From Mimachlamys varia (taxonomy: Eukaryota > Mollusca > Bivalvia > Pectinida > Pectinidae): a stretch of DNA of 64,000 nt. A program made the translations under genes and the position numbers. Of the stretch, positions 20,870 to 31,699 are shown piece after piece. The stretch spans positions 32,797,001-32,861,000 of the forward strand of contig OX392538.1 of NCBI GenBank assembly GCA_947623455.1, read 5' to 3'. The notes under the pieces were generated by a model. It was not told the DNA's origin. It did not search any database and saw only the letters and a list, made by a program, of their open reading frames with translations. Position 1 is the first letter of the stretch, and the number at the start of each line of letters is the position of its first letter.

Positions 20870-22010
20870 GAATTGCTGAAAAGCTCAGACAGTTTGATTC
20901 GACAATATTCACTAGAGTTATTGCCATTTCTGGACGCAATTTGCGGCATTATTTAGAAAACGTCAGAACTTTTTTGTGTTTTCGTCAATTCCTCTAAAAT
21001 ATGGTATGGTACTTCGAAAAGCTTTGGTGTTTAACATATATTACGGGTTTTGTTGAGTTATTTCAACTTTTTGCGAAACAGCATTTCATAGTTGCAATTG
21101 CAAAATTAAGCATTGTCTAGAAAATGCATTTCTGTTGTAAACTGTTGTTTGTCCGGAGATCTTCTCCTACAGTTTTCAATCGATATCTTTCAGACTTGCT
21201 ACGCTTAATCATTATGATATGAAGTTGTGTTTTCCTGAATGACAGTTTGATTCAACAGTATTTACTAGCGTTATTGGCCTTTGGAACTTCGTATCTGATG
21301 CAATTTCAGGCATTATGTAGAAAATGTCGGATTTTTTTGTATTTTCTTCAATTCCTCTCTATTTGGTATGGTACTTCGAAAAGCTATGATGTTTAACAAA
21401 TATTACGGGTTTTGTTGAGTTGTTTCAACTTTTTGCGAAACAGCATTGCATAGTTGCAATAGCAAAATTAAGCATTATGTAGAAAATGCATTTCTGTTGC
21501 AAATTGTTGTTTGTCCAGAGATCTACAGTACAATTTTCAATCGATATGTTTCAAACTTGCTAGACTTAATCATCATGACACGAAGTTGTTTTCCAGAATA
21601 ACAGTTTAATTCGACAATATTTACTAGAGTTATGGCCCTTTAGGACTTCGGATCTGAAGCATTTTTCGTATATTATGTAGAAAGTTTCAGAACTTTCTTT
21701 GTGTTTCCATACCATTATACTTCCGATAGTGTACGACGGGCGTATGATGCCTCCGCTTGTGGTGCTCTTGTATGTGCTTTCTTTAATGCCTTTCAAATTT
21801 TGTTTAATAATTCAAAAAGCAATCATGTTAAACATATATTACAGGTTTTGTCAATTTGTTCAACTTTGTGCGTAACAGGATTTTGCAATGCTGGCATTTT
21901 GTAGAAAATACATTTCTGTTGCAAACTCTTGTTTTTGTGTTTCCATACCATTATACTTCCGATAGGGTACAACGGGCGTATCATGCCTCCGCTTGTGGTG
22001 CTCTTGTTTA
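20870..22010. repeat. About three tandem copies of a ~362-bp unit
   Basis: GAAAATGCATTTCTG recurs near 21119 and 21481 (362 bp apart) and, as GAAAATACATTTCTG, near 21903. The last step is about 422 bp because a ~65-bp module (TGTTTCCATACCATTATACT through CCGCTTGTGGTGCTCTTG) is inserted. The module occurs twice, near 21704 and 21942. The units are diverged and AT-rich. Confidence 0.8.
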
Positions 22011-22099
22011 AATTACAATTGTAGCACACGCTGGTATTTCCACGTTTCCTCAAGTTACTTTTCCATCATTGACATTTTCCTTTTTAGCTGTATCGAATA

Positions 22100-22569
22100 T
22101 ACCGTATAGCGGTGTATTTTCGCAGGTCTGAATTTTCGCGATTTTTTCATTGTTTTATTTTTTTTAATCGAAGCGGAATCTGCTGGGATATTTTGCCTAT
22201 TGAGAATTACCTAAAGGGTTTAATATCTCTCAACCCAGTCAGAAATCCTCCCAGTGAGATCCGATGATATTCAATATTTTGTTTACGTCCTAAATCCTGT
22301 AATATTTCGAAAATCAAGACACAAAATAATTGTTTATGTTAGGGATTGGTCCAATGTTGTAAAATGTATGTTTTTAAAAGAATTTTAAGGATTGGTTAAG
22401 AAAAAATCAAATCATTCCGGGTTATGCAATGGTCTAAAAACAATTTTATAGATGATTCACTTCAACGATGCTTGCTTGAGATGACCATTGCAACTAATGA
22501 TACCATTACGTACATGTGCCACGAATTAGCGAAAATATCATCCCCGCGAAAATAACTGGCTATACGGTA
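22100..22569. mobile_element. MITE with TACCGTATAGC TIRs and TA target duplication
   Basis: TACCGTATAGC at 22100 and its complement GCTATACGGTA ending at 22569 are flanked on each side by TA (22098-22099 and 22570-22571). It is 470 bp and non-coding, with TTTTCGC words just inside each end. TIR length plus TA duplication suggest a Tc1/mariner-type non-autonomous element. Confidence 0.75.
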
Positions 22570-22837
22570 TAACGCGTGAAGCGTTTGACCCTGCTAATAC
22601 CATTCATACGCCATTCAAACGGTCAGAAGGACCCCATCGAGGTGATAGATATATTCAAAATGCTACAACCAAACGCGACCGATGTGTTCCATGTCTCGTG
22701 GTATAAATTAATACGCCACATGAGACACAGCGAGACTCCATATTTCTGTTGAATATATTTGTGGTGATGATGGGTTTATAGCAACGCAATCATCATTTTT
22801 ATTTTATGTTAGTTTAGACAGTGTTTATTCAATATTA

Positions 22838-23042
22838 AAATAACCACTCTTGTTGGTCCGGTTGTAGCCCGCGAGGAGTCTTATTGTGGGAGGAAACCGG
22901 AGAACCCGGAGAAAACCCACGTGGTCGGGCAGGTGTCCCCATAGCTTTTCACGTCCGGTCGGGAAATCGAATCCCGGCCGCCTTGCCAAGTTCGGTGGCG
23001 AACTTGGCAAGTGCACCCTCTACTGTACCACTCGACCACTCA
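22838..23042 (-). mobile_element. SINE family 2, full length, with 11-bp target duplication
   Basis: On the minus strand the tRNA-like head starts GAGTGGTCGAGTGGTACAGT and has box B GGGATTCGATTTCCC. The body has the CCGGTTTCCTCCCACAATAA block. ATTCAATATTA flanks it at 22827-22837 and 23043-23053, an intact target-site duplication. The region between boxes A and B holds a perfect 13-bp stem (22982-22994 with 22999-23011, loop GTGG) that the copy at 51655 lacks. Confidence 0.85.
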
Positions 23043-23231
23043 ATTCAATATTAGAGCAAGTTGATTAAAAAGTGTTTATTCAATATTCAAACACACTGTT
23101 TGAAAACATATTATGACACAGGAATTGAAAAACAACCACAGAATTTAATATTAATTTCTCTTTATGTTACCCCCTCCTACTTAATCCCTATTTTCCATTT
23201 TCGAAATCGGCGAAACTATTAATATACAATA

Positions 23232-23710
23232 TCTGATACAACATTTGATATAGCGCCCTATCTAGCTAACATAAGCCACTCTAAAGCGCTTTACAGTACA
23301 TAGATATACAATTCTTATACAATCAATACAATTTACACATACAATTCTGTTCTATCATATACAATTCTGAGGAGTTCGTAGGAGCTGCCTTATCGGGCGC
23401 TAACTACTTGTCCTATACCACCTGGCTAATTTCTCCATATGTGTGTGTGTATGTATGCGTGTGTGCTAGAGATGAATTGTGTTCTGTTTGTAGTTGGACC
23501 GTGTTTCCAACGGCATCTTTTAAAGTGCCACCACACTTGAATGCTACATCCACCCCAGACCATTTTTTTTCTCCACCTAGGTTGTTGGAGTTGTGTGGGC
23601 AGGAGAAAAACACTTTCTCTGAATGTTCCATGCGTATGACGATTACGGGGATCGAACTCCGGCCGCCAGCATGGAAGGCCGGAGCGTTAACCACTCGACC
23701 AATCCGCCCA
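23232..23710 (-). mobile_element. SINE family 1, full-length copy
   Basis: The tRNA-like head is at the right end (complement of GTTAACCACTCGACCAATCC, with box B at about 23645-23658). The body matches the copy at 9765-10264. Confidence 0.85.
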
Positions 23711-23889
23711 TAAAACAGTTAACTGAAAGAATAAAGTTTTGTTTGTTGTATCTTTTTTAAGTCGAAACACAATGACTCACAAATAATGCTCAGTCATTCC
23801 AATTGTGTCTGAACTTATTTTAGTACACTCACATCAGCCGATACGAAATATAACTAAATATAAACAGATAGCTGCAATGATGATCTAGC

Positions 23890-24150
23890 AACATTTAAGA
23901 TGAATTCTTACGCGTTTACCGGTACAGCAGCAGTTGAAACTCGGTATTTGTAAACACGCGTCCATTTTCAACCGTCTTCTCACTTCGGTATGTTGTTGAA
24001 GTGGGCCCCACCTGACTTTCTTGTTATAGTTACCGCTCGGGTTTACTTCGTTTTAGGCTTATTTTTGCATGGTTATCAACTGGATTATTTTTTCAGAATT
24101 TTTCAGAATCACGAAAAATTTCCTGAAGTTACGTATATTGGGCCTTTAAA
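23890..24150 (-). mobile_element. MITE fragment related to 764-1154
   Basis: The right end keeps the AGTTACGTATATTGGGCCTTT terminus, and the interior shares GTGGGCCCCACCTGA and TTTGTAAACACGCGT blocks. The left terminus has been lost. Confidence 0.7.
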
Positions 24151-24588
24151 CGTAACACAAATCAGTGAATAGACCTGTCATCATTCGCGGGACAATGACT
24201 CAGCCCATTTAATTATGTTCAATCATTGCAATCATGTCTGACAAATTACGATTTTTAATTATAGAAAAGATAACACAAACCAATGATTTCATTTTCACAT
24301 CCGACTTGATTGTGACGTTAATTGATAAACGGTTGATGTCGGTCGGTAACATAATGCTGGGACGGTATCAAACGAGTCCGGGGCTTGTCGTGACCATTAC
24401 AAACAAACCCAGCTTTATATCGATTTAAACGCTATTTGATCCCGGTATTACTGATCAGCACAACGCATGTTACCATCCTGTCTCGGGATGTCAATCTCGT
24501 TAACTCAAGAATGGTACCAAATATCGACAGTCCTTTCGGCATGTCGACAAGTTCAGTCATGGCGCTAAATAGAGGTCACATTTTAAGT
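24151..24588. other. Non-coding, nothing recognised
   Basis: A short frame at 24234-24428 has no domain character. Confidence 0.45.
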
Positions 24589-24938
24589 TACAGGAGCTAG
24601 GCACGGACCTATGTCACTATGAAATGATTGTCAGATAATTATTTTACATTTTACCTCTCTCGAATATTACCTCTCCCTTCACATGTAGCATGGATGTCCA
24701 AAGAATGTTGAACCATATGTCATCTAAGGTCATAAAAAATCGATGTCCAGGATTGTGGAGTCACACAACCTCTTACGTCATTAAACAAACACGTCCAAAT
24801 TTGTGTAATCTTTTCTACTCCCTCTACTGTATATCTGTGACAGTATATAAAGTAGTGGGAGGGGCTATATTCGAGAGAGGTAAAATAATTATCTGACAAT
24901 CATTTCATAGTGACATAGGTCCGTGCATAGCCCCTGTG
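24589..24938. mobile_element. Mutator-like MITE with ~85-bp TIRs and 9-bp target duplication
   Basis: The left TIR TACAGGAGCTAGGCACGGAC and the right end (complement of CACAGGGGCTATGCACGGAC) extend inward about 85 bp with high identity, through CATTTCATAGTGAC. The left TIR carries an extra 7-bp ATTTTAC duplication. ATTTTAAGT flanks both sides exactly (24580-24588 and 24939-24947). A 9-bp duplication with long TIRs is characteristic of the Mutator superfamily. The 160-bp core is non-coding. Confidence 0.85.
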
Positions 24939-25080
24939 ATTTTAAGTCTGCCATCTTTTGAACGTGAATCAAAAAGGTTTGTTTGAATAGGAAAACAAAA
25001 ATTCTTCAAAGACAACCTCTTTCTCGGTTCATAGTGAAAACCGCACTTACTTGTATGTTTGTGCGAGCATTGGCTAAGGA

Positions 25081-25117
25081 GGGGGGGGGGCAGGGGGGGG
25101 CAGGGGGGGTTGAGGGG
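25081..25117 (+). repeat. G-run cluster with G-quadruplex potential
   Basis: Runs of 10, 8, 7 and 4 G are separated by CA, CA and TTGA. Confidence 0.9.
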
Positions 25118-25309
25118 AAGTCTATAATTACGAATACAAATACTTGTTCATATAAAATACTTCTTGATCAGAGTAGAACATTGCGTGTTTCAAGTTTTCT
25201 TTTGGCGACAGTGGTAGATTTGCATAACAGCCATGTAATTCACTCAGAGATTGCATTGGGTTAGAAGAGTAAAATTGTATACTTTTTCAGTGGTCTATAT
25301 CACCCAAGA

Positions 25310-25640
25310 ATGATTTATCAAAGGCTCACCACATAATGGCGGATGCCTTATAGAGATCGCTCGGTCTGTGCGTCCGAAACAGATATGCTTCCACTCCATC
25401 ACTCTGTGACCTGTCATAGACAGTGGAGTCACGAAACTTTGCTTCATTGGAAGGTATTTCGCATACGCAATACATTTTGAACTTCAAAGGTCAAGGTCTC
25501 AAAGTTTTTTGTCCGTCCGAAATACGAACGTTTCCACTACATAACTTCGTAACCAATTTTTGTTGATGGATCATGTCTGTTAGCCACCATGAAACGGTGT
25601 GTCGCATACTTGATTATATCTCCCCTACAAAGGTAATTGG
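25310..25640. other. Likely old dispersed repeat
   Basis: It contains GTCCGTCCGAAATACGAACG and an AAGGTCAAGGTC word, a composition common in molluscan dispersed repeats. No other copy was found in the window. Confidence 0.35.
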
Positions 25641-25770
25641 CAAGATAATGTCAAACACCTGAGCCACTTGGCCACAGCCCCACGCATGTAGGCCTTGGAC
25701 CCACTATCTAGAGAGGGAGGGCCAGTGGTAGCAGAATGTCAGACATCATGACCACTTGGTCACCGCATAC
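25641..25770 (-). mobile_element. SINE family 3, degraded
   Basis: GGAGGGCCAGTGGTAGCAGA and GTCAGACATCATGACCACTT match the head/body junction of family 3 (minus). A second head-like segment (CCTGAGCCACTTGGCC) sits at its left. Confidence 0.45.
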
Positions 25771-26429
25771 ACATTGAATCTATAGCAGGCAGAAGGATGA
25801 ACGTAATTAACGCGTTAATGCAGAAACAAATAGAATGTTGTTGATCAACAAAGTCATTTCGATTGACGTGACACAGTAAATGTTTTTTTCAGACTGGCGC
25901 TGAAAATGAAAGCAAACAAATTAATGAAATTCCAGCGAACTCAGGAAAACATAAACAATACTATATATTTACACGTTTTAATTTCGAAAGGAAAACTGCA
26001 AACTGTTCCATCAAAGTGATCTAGCTGAAACCACTATCATAACAAACAGTAGAACATAAGCGAGTATATATATCTTTCTATCCGTACACCCAATGGCGTC
26101 ACGTGTCGTCTGCTCAACGTAATTGTGAGGTAAGAGAAGTGTTGTCAGTTTAATTACTTCGGCGTGACAGCGCGTGGAACAACTGTATATTGTTTGAAAC
26201 ACATTCGCTGATTGATTAAAAAGATAACAGATATTTCGATATGAAGGTACTGTAGATTCTATGAACGCGGTTTGTATCTAATTAAATTCGCTTTGTTGTA
26301 CAAAGACATCACGATAATCGTATATGAAGACTCACGCCTATAATGACAACACGGCATGGAGAAAGTAACGGAGAGGACAATGAAAAGGAAATATATCACT
26401 TGATATACTGTGTTAAAACAATAATAATT
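25771..26429. other. Non-coding, nothing recognised
   Basis: No exon or named repeat was seen. Confidence 0.45.
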
Positions 26430-26715
26430 CGAGGTTCTTATATACAGGTTTATCACGGCCTTAAAGGCCGTCTCAAAGCGGTTCACAAAATATTATCCGT
26501 GGTTATAGGGCCTTAGCAACCAGCCAATATCGTTCACAACTCTCTGGGGAGCATACAACCGGTGCTGCCATTTCGGCGCTCACAGCTAATATTCTACAAT
26601 TTCTAGAGGTGCCCAACCACGTACTCATTTACAGCTGAGTAGACTGGAACAAGCAGAGTAAAGTATCTTGCTAAAGGATACAACACAAGTGTCGTGAACG
26701 GTTTTTCTGCTTCAT
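26430..26715 (-). mobile_element. SINE family 4, 5'-truncated copy
   Basis: It shares GGTTCTTATATACAGGTTTA, TCAAAGCGGTTCACAAA, TGGTTATAGGGCCTTAGCAA and CTGAGTAGACTGG with the copy at 35088-35405. The tRNA-like head is missing. Confidence 0.75.
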
Positions 26716-26764
26716 CGACTTTGCTATAGGTAATTCATTTATTCTCTCTAATATTTAAGTTAGA

Positions 26765-27060
26765 GAGAGATTTAACAAAGCGTCAACAAAACTTTACTCT
26801 TACTCAAGCTCGATTACACAAGTGATAAGAGATGAATAAAGAAAATATTCACACGAAGACCCTTGAAAAAAGACAAAGAAATAAGACCATGAAAGGATTT
26901 TAGGAAGAGTAAGCGTTTTCTGCTTCATCGACGACACCCACCATGTTAATCTTGGCCATTTCCAAGAAAATGCTCAGTCTTCAAATTTAGAACCGAAGCA
27001 TCTTTCTCACTCATAACAAATAGGCAAACTTGTGAGCATAATGAAATGGCTAGCTTCATA
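26765..27060 (-). mobile_element. RT-type retroelement 3' fragment
   Basis: It has the conserved 3' region (AAAGCGTCAACAAAA end, AAGAGTAAGCGTTTTCTGCT, TCATCGACGACACCCACCAT). No RT tail remains. Confidence 0.65.
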
Positions 27061-27084
27061 GCCACTTAATTCTCCTCTATCTAT

Positions 27085-27280
27085 AGTCTATGGGTATCCG
27101 TCTGAGGAAATATTTACATTGAGACTCTCGCAAAAGCACAAATAAGAGAATAAGACCAGGTGTTCCGGAAGAGTAAGCGTCTTCTACTTCATCGACGACA
27201 CCCGCCATGTAAATCTTGGTCATATCCAAGTAAACATCAAGTTCTCAAAACGAGTATCATTGTCTATACTTGTATGAACT
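27085..27280 (-). mobile_element. RT-type retroelement 3' fragment, second copy in tandem
   Basis: GGTGTTCCGGAAGAGTAAGC and CGACGACACCCGCCATGTAA mark the same 3' region, directly after the fragment at 26765-27060 and in the same orientation. Confidence 0.65.
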
Positions 27281-27329
27281 TTGATCTTCAGATTTTTTTT
27301 ATCTAGTCTAGTAATATTTACTAAATAGT

Positions 27330-27385
27330 TACCGTATTTATCGCAAAATAAAATCTCCGCGAAAATAAGTAGGTTTACAGTAAGC
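27330..27385. mobile_element. TTCGCG-type MITE end fragment
   Basis: TTACCGTATTTATCGCAAAA with CTCCGCGAAAATAAGTAGG resembles the terminal sequence of the element at 22100-22569. Confidence 0.4.
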
Positions 27386-28407
27386 AGAGGAAGTCTGGGA
27401 TTGTTTTTCTGGAAGCCCCAGGATAGGCATGATATTTCTGTCAGCTAATTATTGTCTTATAGTCTAAATATGCTTCGTAAGTGAATTTTCCTGTGTCCAA
27501 GAAAGTATTTTTCCTAAAGTTGTATTCTTATTATCCTTTTTTGTCTAAATCGCCATTTCTGTGGTAAATTTCATTATTTCCAGGAAATGTCAGTTAAATA
27601 AAAGCGTGTACTTTGACGTGATGATAATAAAATTCACTTAAGAGACAATTCCTCAGGAATACAGATGTGTACTTTATTTAGTAGGCACATTGCCGTACTT
27701 ATAAATAAATAACCTCATTTTCTAATTGTTTGGATAATTAAAACTTCATGTGATGATATTAGACAAATGTGATTTATTGTTTTTTCTTTATAAAAAGTAT
27801 TCAGAAATTGAAAAAGTATCATGTCTGTAATATGAAGGCAATGGCAGTTAAGATTAAAATTTCTGTACTCTTCTAGACATTAATTTCTCACACAGTGCTT
27901 CTCTTGAAACGATAACGTGTGTGTAAAATTTAATTGTCTATATAGTACACAGATATGGCATAGAATGAAAGAAAATGAGTTATACCCCACTATCATTTCT
28001 TGTTTTACATTTCTCGTTGAACCTTTTTTTTATTTCGACTTGGTAAAGATACAATTATTTCTGTTTAGTTGCTTTTATTCGCGGGGATTAAATTTGCTAT
28101 ATGTGCGGTCAAATACAATCCGCGAAATTAGATACCCGTGAAATATAACACCCGGCAGAGCGCAAAATGTTTAAACTCGTGACTAAGTCCAAATAAGAAA
28201 AGCACAAAAATTTCTCCTCTTAAAATTAATCACTTTATAGTACTTAAAGCTATTGACACATCCAATTCTGTTTTCGCCAAAGAAAACGAGCATGGTGACC
28301 TTCACTAACATCAGAGGATATATCAATAACAGTGTTTCTAAAACCCCAAAAGTAACAAAGTTGACGGTATGGCTCCGCATATATCAATAGCAATATATAG
28401 TAATTAT
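27386..28407. other. Non-coding; TTCGCG words near 28080
   Basis: ATTCGCGGGGATTAAATTTG at 28078 and TCCGCGAAATTAGATACCCG at 28120 look like a decayed inverted pair of the TTCGCG type. No exon. Confidence 0.4.
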
Positions 28408-28540
28408 GGACCTTTGGTGAGGTTAATATGGTGTTATACTAACCTGTAGAATCAAATATTAACTGAGGGCGTTAGCCCGAGGTCAATATTTAAGATTCTA
28501 CCAGGTCAGTATACCACCAAATTGACCGAATTAAAGGTCC
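28408..28540. repeat. Imperfect hairpin abutting TIR family F
   Basis: GGACCTTTGGTGAGGTTAAT pairs with the arm ending ATTAAAGGTCC, and internal TAGAATCAAATATT pairs with AATATTTAAGATTCTA. The homologous hairpin is at 56559-56694. Confidence 0.75.
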
Positions 28541-28795
28541 TTGCCTTTTATATTAAATATGAAACTTGTTTGCAAAAGACTGAAATTGCATTATATCTGT
28601 CTTGATAAAGAAGGAAATTTACAGTTGCATGCATGGGTACTATAACATGACAATGATTATTACGTCACAAATGCAATATTGACCCGGTGTTTCTAAAAAT
28701 AGAAACATCAGGTCGATATCACAAAAATGGACCTCGATGTGTCCATATCTTAGCCAATGAGAATTGAAGAAAGTCGGACCATATCTAATATACAT
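28541..28795 (+). mobile_element. Hairpin-TIR family F, copy 1 body
   Basis: Left terminus TATATTAAATATGAAAC and right terminus CCATATCTAATATAC form imperfect TIRs. The interior (AAACTTGTTTGCAA, ATGATTATTACGTCA, AGCCAATGAGAATTG) matches the reverse complement of 56319-56558. Confidence 0.7.
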
Positions 28796-29267
28796 TTATA
28801 TTGCTCGCTGTGTATTGAAGTAAAAACAATAATGTCGCTTTAAATATGGACCTAGGTTTGTGAAGACACTTCAAAATTAGACATTTCTATATAAACCCTC
28901 TGTTATGTCAGAGTTATAAATTGTTTCTCGGGATGACAGACTAATTATTCAATTAGTGAAAGAACAACATTATCCTGGGTCGTACTTTCAGAATTAGATA
29001 CAAGATGTTCAAAGTCAGACAAATCGATACTATATTAACTTGAAGTCTCCTCTCACTCTTTTGCACTTCATATATTATTTGTTCTTTAAAAAGAATTTTC
29101 AAAGGATACAAACCAGCCTTTTGAACTGTATGACAGTTTAATAATATCCTTGTAGTGACGCCAGTATCAAGTTGGTGTATATTTTGTACGGGCGACATGG
29201 AAATTTATGTGCCATCCAAATTGTATTCATAAGACTGTTTACTGTACTTGGTAATAGTGCAATGCTT
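28796..29267. other. Non-coding, nothing recognised
   Basis: No supported feature. Confidence 0.45.
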
Positions 29268-29679
29268 ATATTTACATTCAAAAACATTTCCATAACCACA
29301 GCTATTGATGCAGTTAAATTTGGCGCCAACATATCTGACGTCATCAAGGTCAAATAGCGGAACAGTCAGAATTTCAGAAGGAATCATATAGTTCGTTATA
29401 AAATAGACATTTTTTGCACAAATGAAATTGTTTTTCACCAATCATATTTCATTTAAGCTACAATTTGTGTAAACTTGTCATAATAACAATGCTTCTATAC
29501 TATTTTACTCTTTCCATTTCAAATGAAACTTATCATATCACACATTGATATTTATTTGTTGTGGGACAGGATCCCTGTATTCATTCACTGCAATGACCTT
29601 ATCGTTGTGAACTGTAACATACAATTCAATTGGGTGTTCTTACAGCATATAGGCAAATGCAATACAAAATGTAAATATA
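29268..29679 (+). mobile_element. Hairpin-TIR type body e (no hairpin)
   Basis: TIRs TATATTTACATTC (29268-29280) and AAATGTAAATATA (29667-29679) enclose about 390 bp, including TGGCGCCAA and TGACGTCA words. Unlike bodies a-d, no long hairpin adjoins it. Confidence 0.6.
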
Positions 29680-30007
29680 CATCATGTATAAGAATATACG
29701 AACTTGTTTGCTATCCTTCAATCGAGTTTAAAAATGTCATTGCATGACCACAACTTTACGAAAGAGCACAGAAATTGATACAAATAAGATCCATTTGACA
29801 CATCAAAAGCAAAACGTTTAGAAATAACGGTTTTTACCATCACAAGATCCACAGTGAAATCACTTTAACTTATCCTTACTGATCAAATTCGACTACAGAA
29901 TATTAAGTGGCATCCTTGATACTCCCGGGGATATTCTCGCTTGTGCACACTGGAATTTGCCATAGACAAATCGAAGACTCGGTATATAACAACTTGTTTT
30001 TTGACAC
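29680..30007. other. Non-coding, nothing recognised
   Basis: AT-rich spacer. Confidence 0.45.
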
Positions 30008-30310
30008 AGAATACCAAAGCGTCAACAAAACCATAATCCGAACTCAAATCAATTAAACTAGAGGCAAAATAAGAACAAAAGAAAGATTTACATGGATACT
30101 CTCGTAAAAGCACAAGATAATAAGACCAGATGTTCCGAAGAGTAAGCGTCTTCTGCTTCATCGACGACACCCGTCATGTAAATCTTGGTCACATTCAAGT
30201 AAACATCAAGTTGTCAAAACGAGAACCGAGTATCATTGTCAATCACAACAAGTAAAAACACTAATGAGCATACTCAAAAACACCCATTTTCATATCAAAC
30301 AATTATCGTG
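30008..30310 (-). mobile_element. RT-type retroelement 3' fragment
   Basis: GAATACCAAAGCGTCAACAA end, CTTCTGCTTCATCGACGACA and AATCACAACAAGTAAAAACA are present. The frame at 29883-30170 reads through this repeat and is not a gene. Confidence 0.7.
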
Positions 30311-30324
30311 GAATATCGAAGCGT

Positions 30325-30800
30325 TAAAAACAAATTAAACTTCTGAGAAACCCAAGCGTCAAGAAACTCTAATCCGAACTAAACTCGATTAAACTATGGG
30401 CAATATATGAACAAATGGGGTTAAGACCACGTGTTCCGGATGGTCAGCGTCTCCTGTTACATTGACGACACCCACCGCCATTAAATCTAGGTCACTTCAA
30501 GGTAAAGTCATTTCTTCAGAGTGTGAACTGAAGTGCTTTATTTTCAAACACAAATTCATGGCGTACATATTTAGAAACGCCCCTTTTCTTATCAAAAGGT
30601 ACATATTATTTCTCAATTGGTCTTAATGTCTATCATAAAACTTGCTCATGGCCTTAATCAACTTATATCTCTAGAATCCCTGTGTTGTAAGGTTATTCGT
30701 TAGAAGCCGACATTTATCATGAAAATCTAGATATTTAGAGCAAGTCCTAAGAACAACGAATCAATTTCAACATGTAAGAACCGTAGGTCGGAGACAAAGG
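30325..30800 (-). mobile_element. RT-type retroelement 3' end, older copy in tandem
   Basis: It is more diverged than its neighbour and reaches further 5', with TGTTGTAAGGTTATTCG and TATTTAGAGCAAGTCCTA, which correspond to the RT tail. The frame is broken by stops. Same orientation as the copy at 30008-30310. Confidence 0.65.
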
Positions 30801-31699
30801 GATGCTACTATCAAGAAAGGGAAAAAATCACGATCTGAATATAAAAATCGTTACGTTGATGTCGTGTGCCGCTTCCCTGATATCTTCAGAGAATAGGTAA
30901 AGCAAAGTATATGGCACGCAGATACATTTAACATAATCTGGTAAACATCTCTACCTCATCCTACATGGAACATTTCTATGTTGCCGGTTGCACGAATGTG
31001 AGATGCGGAGAACAGACATTGGTGTAGTTTCGCGATGCTGTAGAGTACATGGAGACCTTTTTTATAATCTGCGATAGTATATCACAGACACAATTACCCA
31101 CTTCTCCATCCTACTAAAATTAATCATTGCGGTTGAATATGCTTATAATTGAATTTTAGCTAAGTGTCAAAGAAAAAATAAGCTAGACTTAAAGGATAAC
31201 GTGTAATTTTGTTTTAGCTAACCAACCCGATATGCATTGATTTTTCGGAAATCCACGGTTGGTGTCACCAATTCATGGGCATTATTGCCGGATAGGCAAG
31301 GAGCCAGCAGCGTTGATGGGTACCGCCAGATCAATCCCGAACGTAATGTCCTATAGTTATAAGGCCATGTATCTTATTACCGCAAACATATTGGACATTT
31401 GAAAACGTGGTTGTTCAGCGGACCGCTTGATAGATAAAACACATTATTTAATTAACAGAGTTTTACGGGAAATCCAAAACACCATTATTCTCCCACTGGA
31501 GGAAGTCAGTCCATATCAAAGACATCACAGCAACAGAGTGTACTTAGTTTTCAAAGTTTATCTAATCAAAAAAAAGGAATTTAAAACATAATATGCAAAA
31601 TTTCTAGCGAACACGTTTGTATCGTTCCTCTGTCAAACAACGAATGTAAATGACGAGTCTCGGCTCTTTTGTTAGTTTGTTAGTGTATTTCTTGGAGTG
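30801..31699. other. Non-coding, nothing recognised
   Basis: No exon with domain character on either strand. Confidence 0.45.

Noticed and set aside
23408..23713. 101-aa and 93-aa overlapping frames
   Set aside because: Both lie entirely within a SINE family 1 copy.
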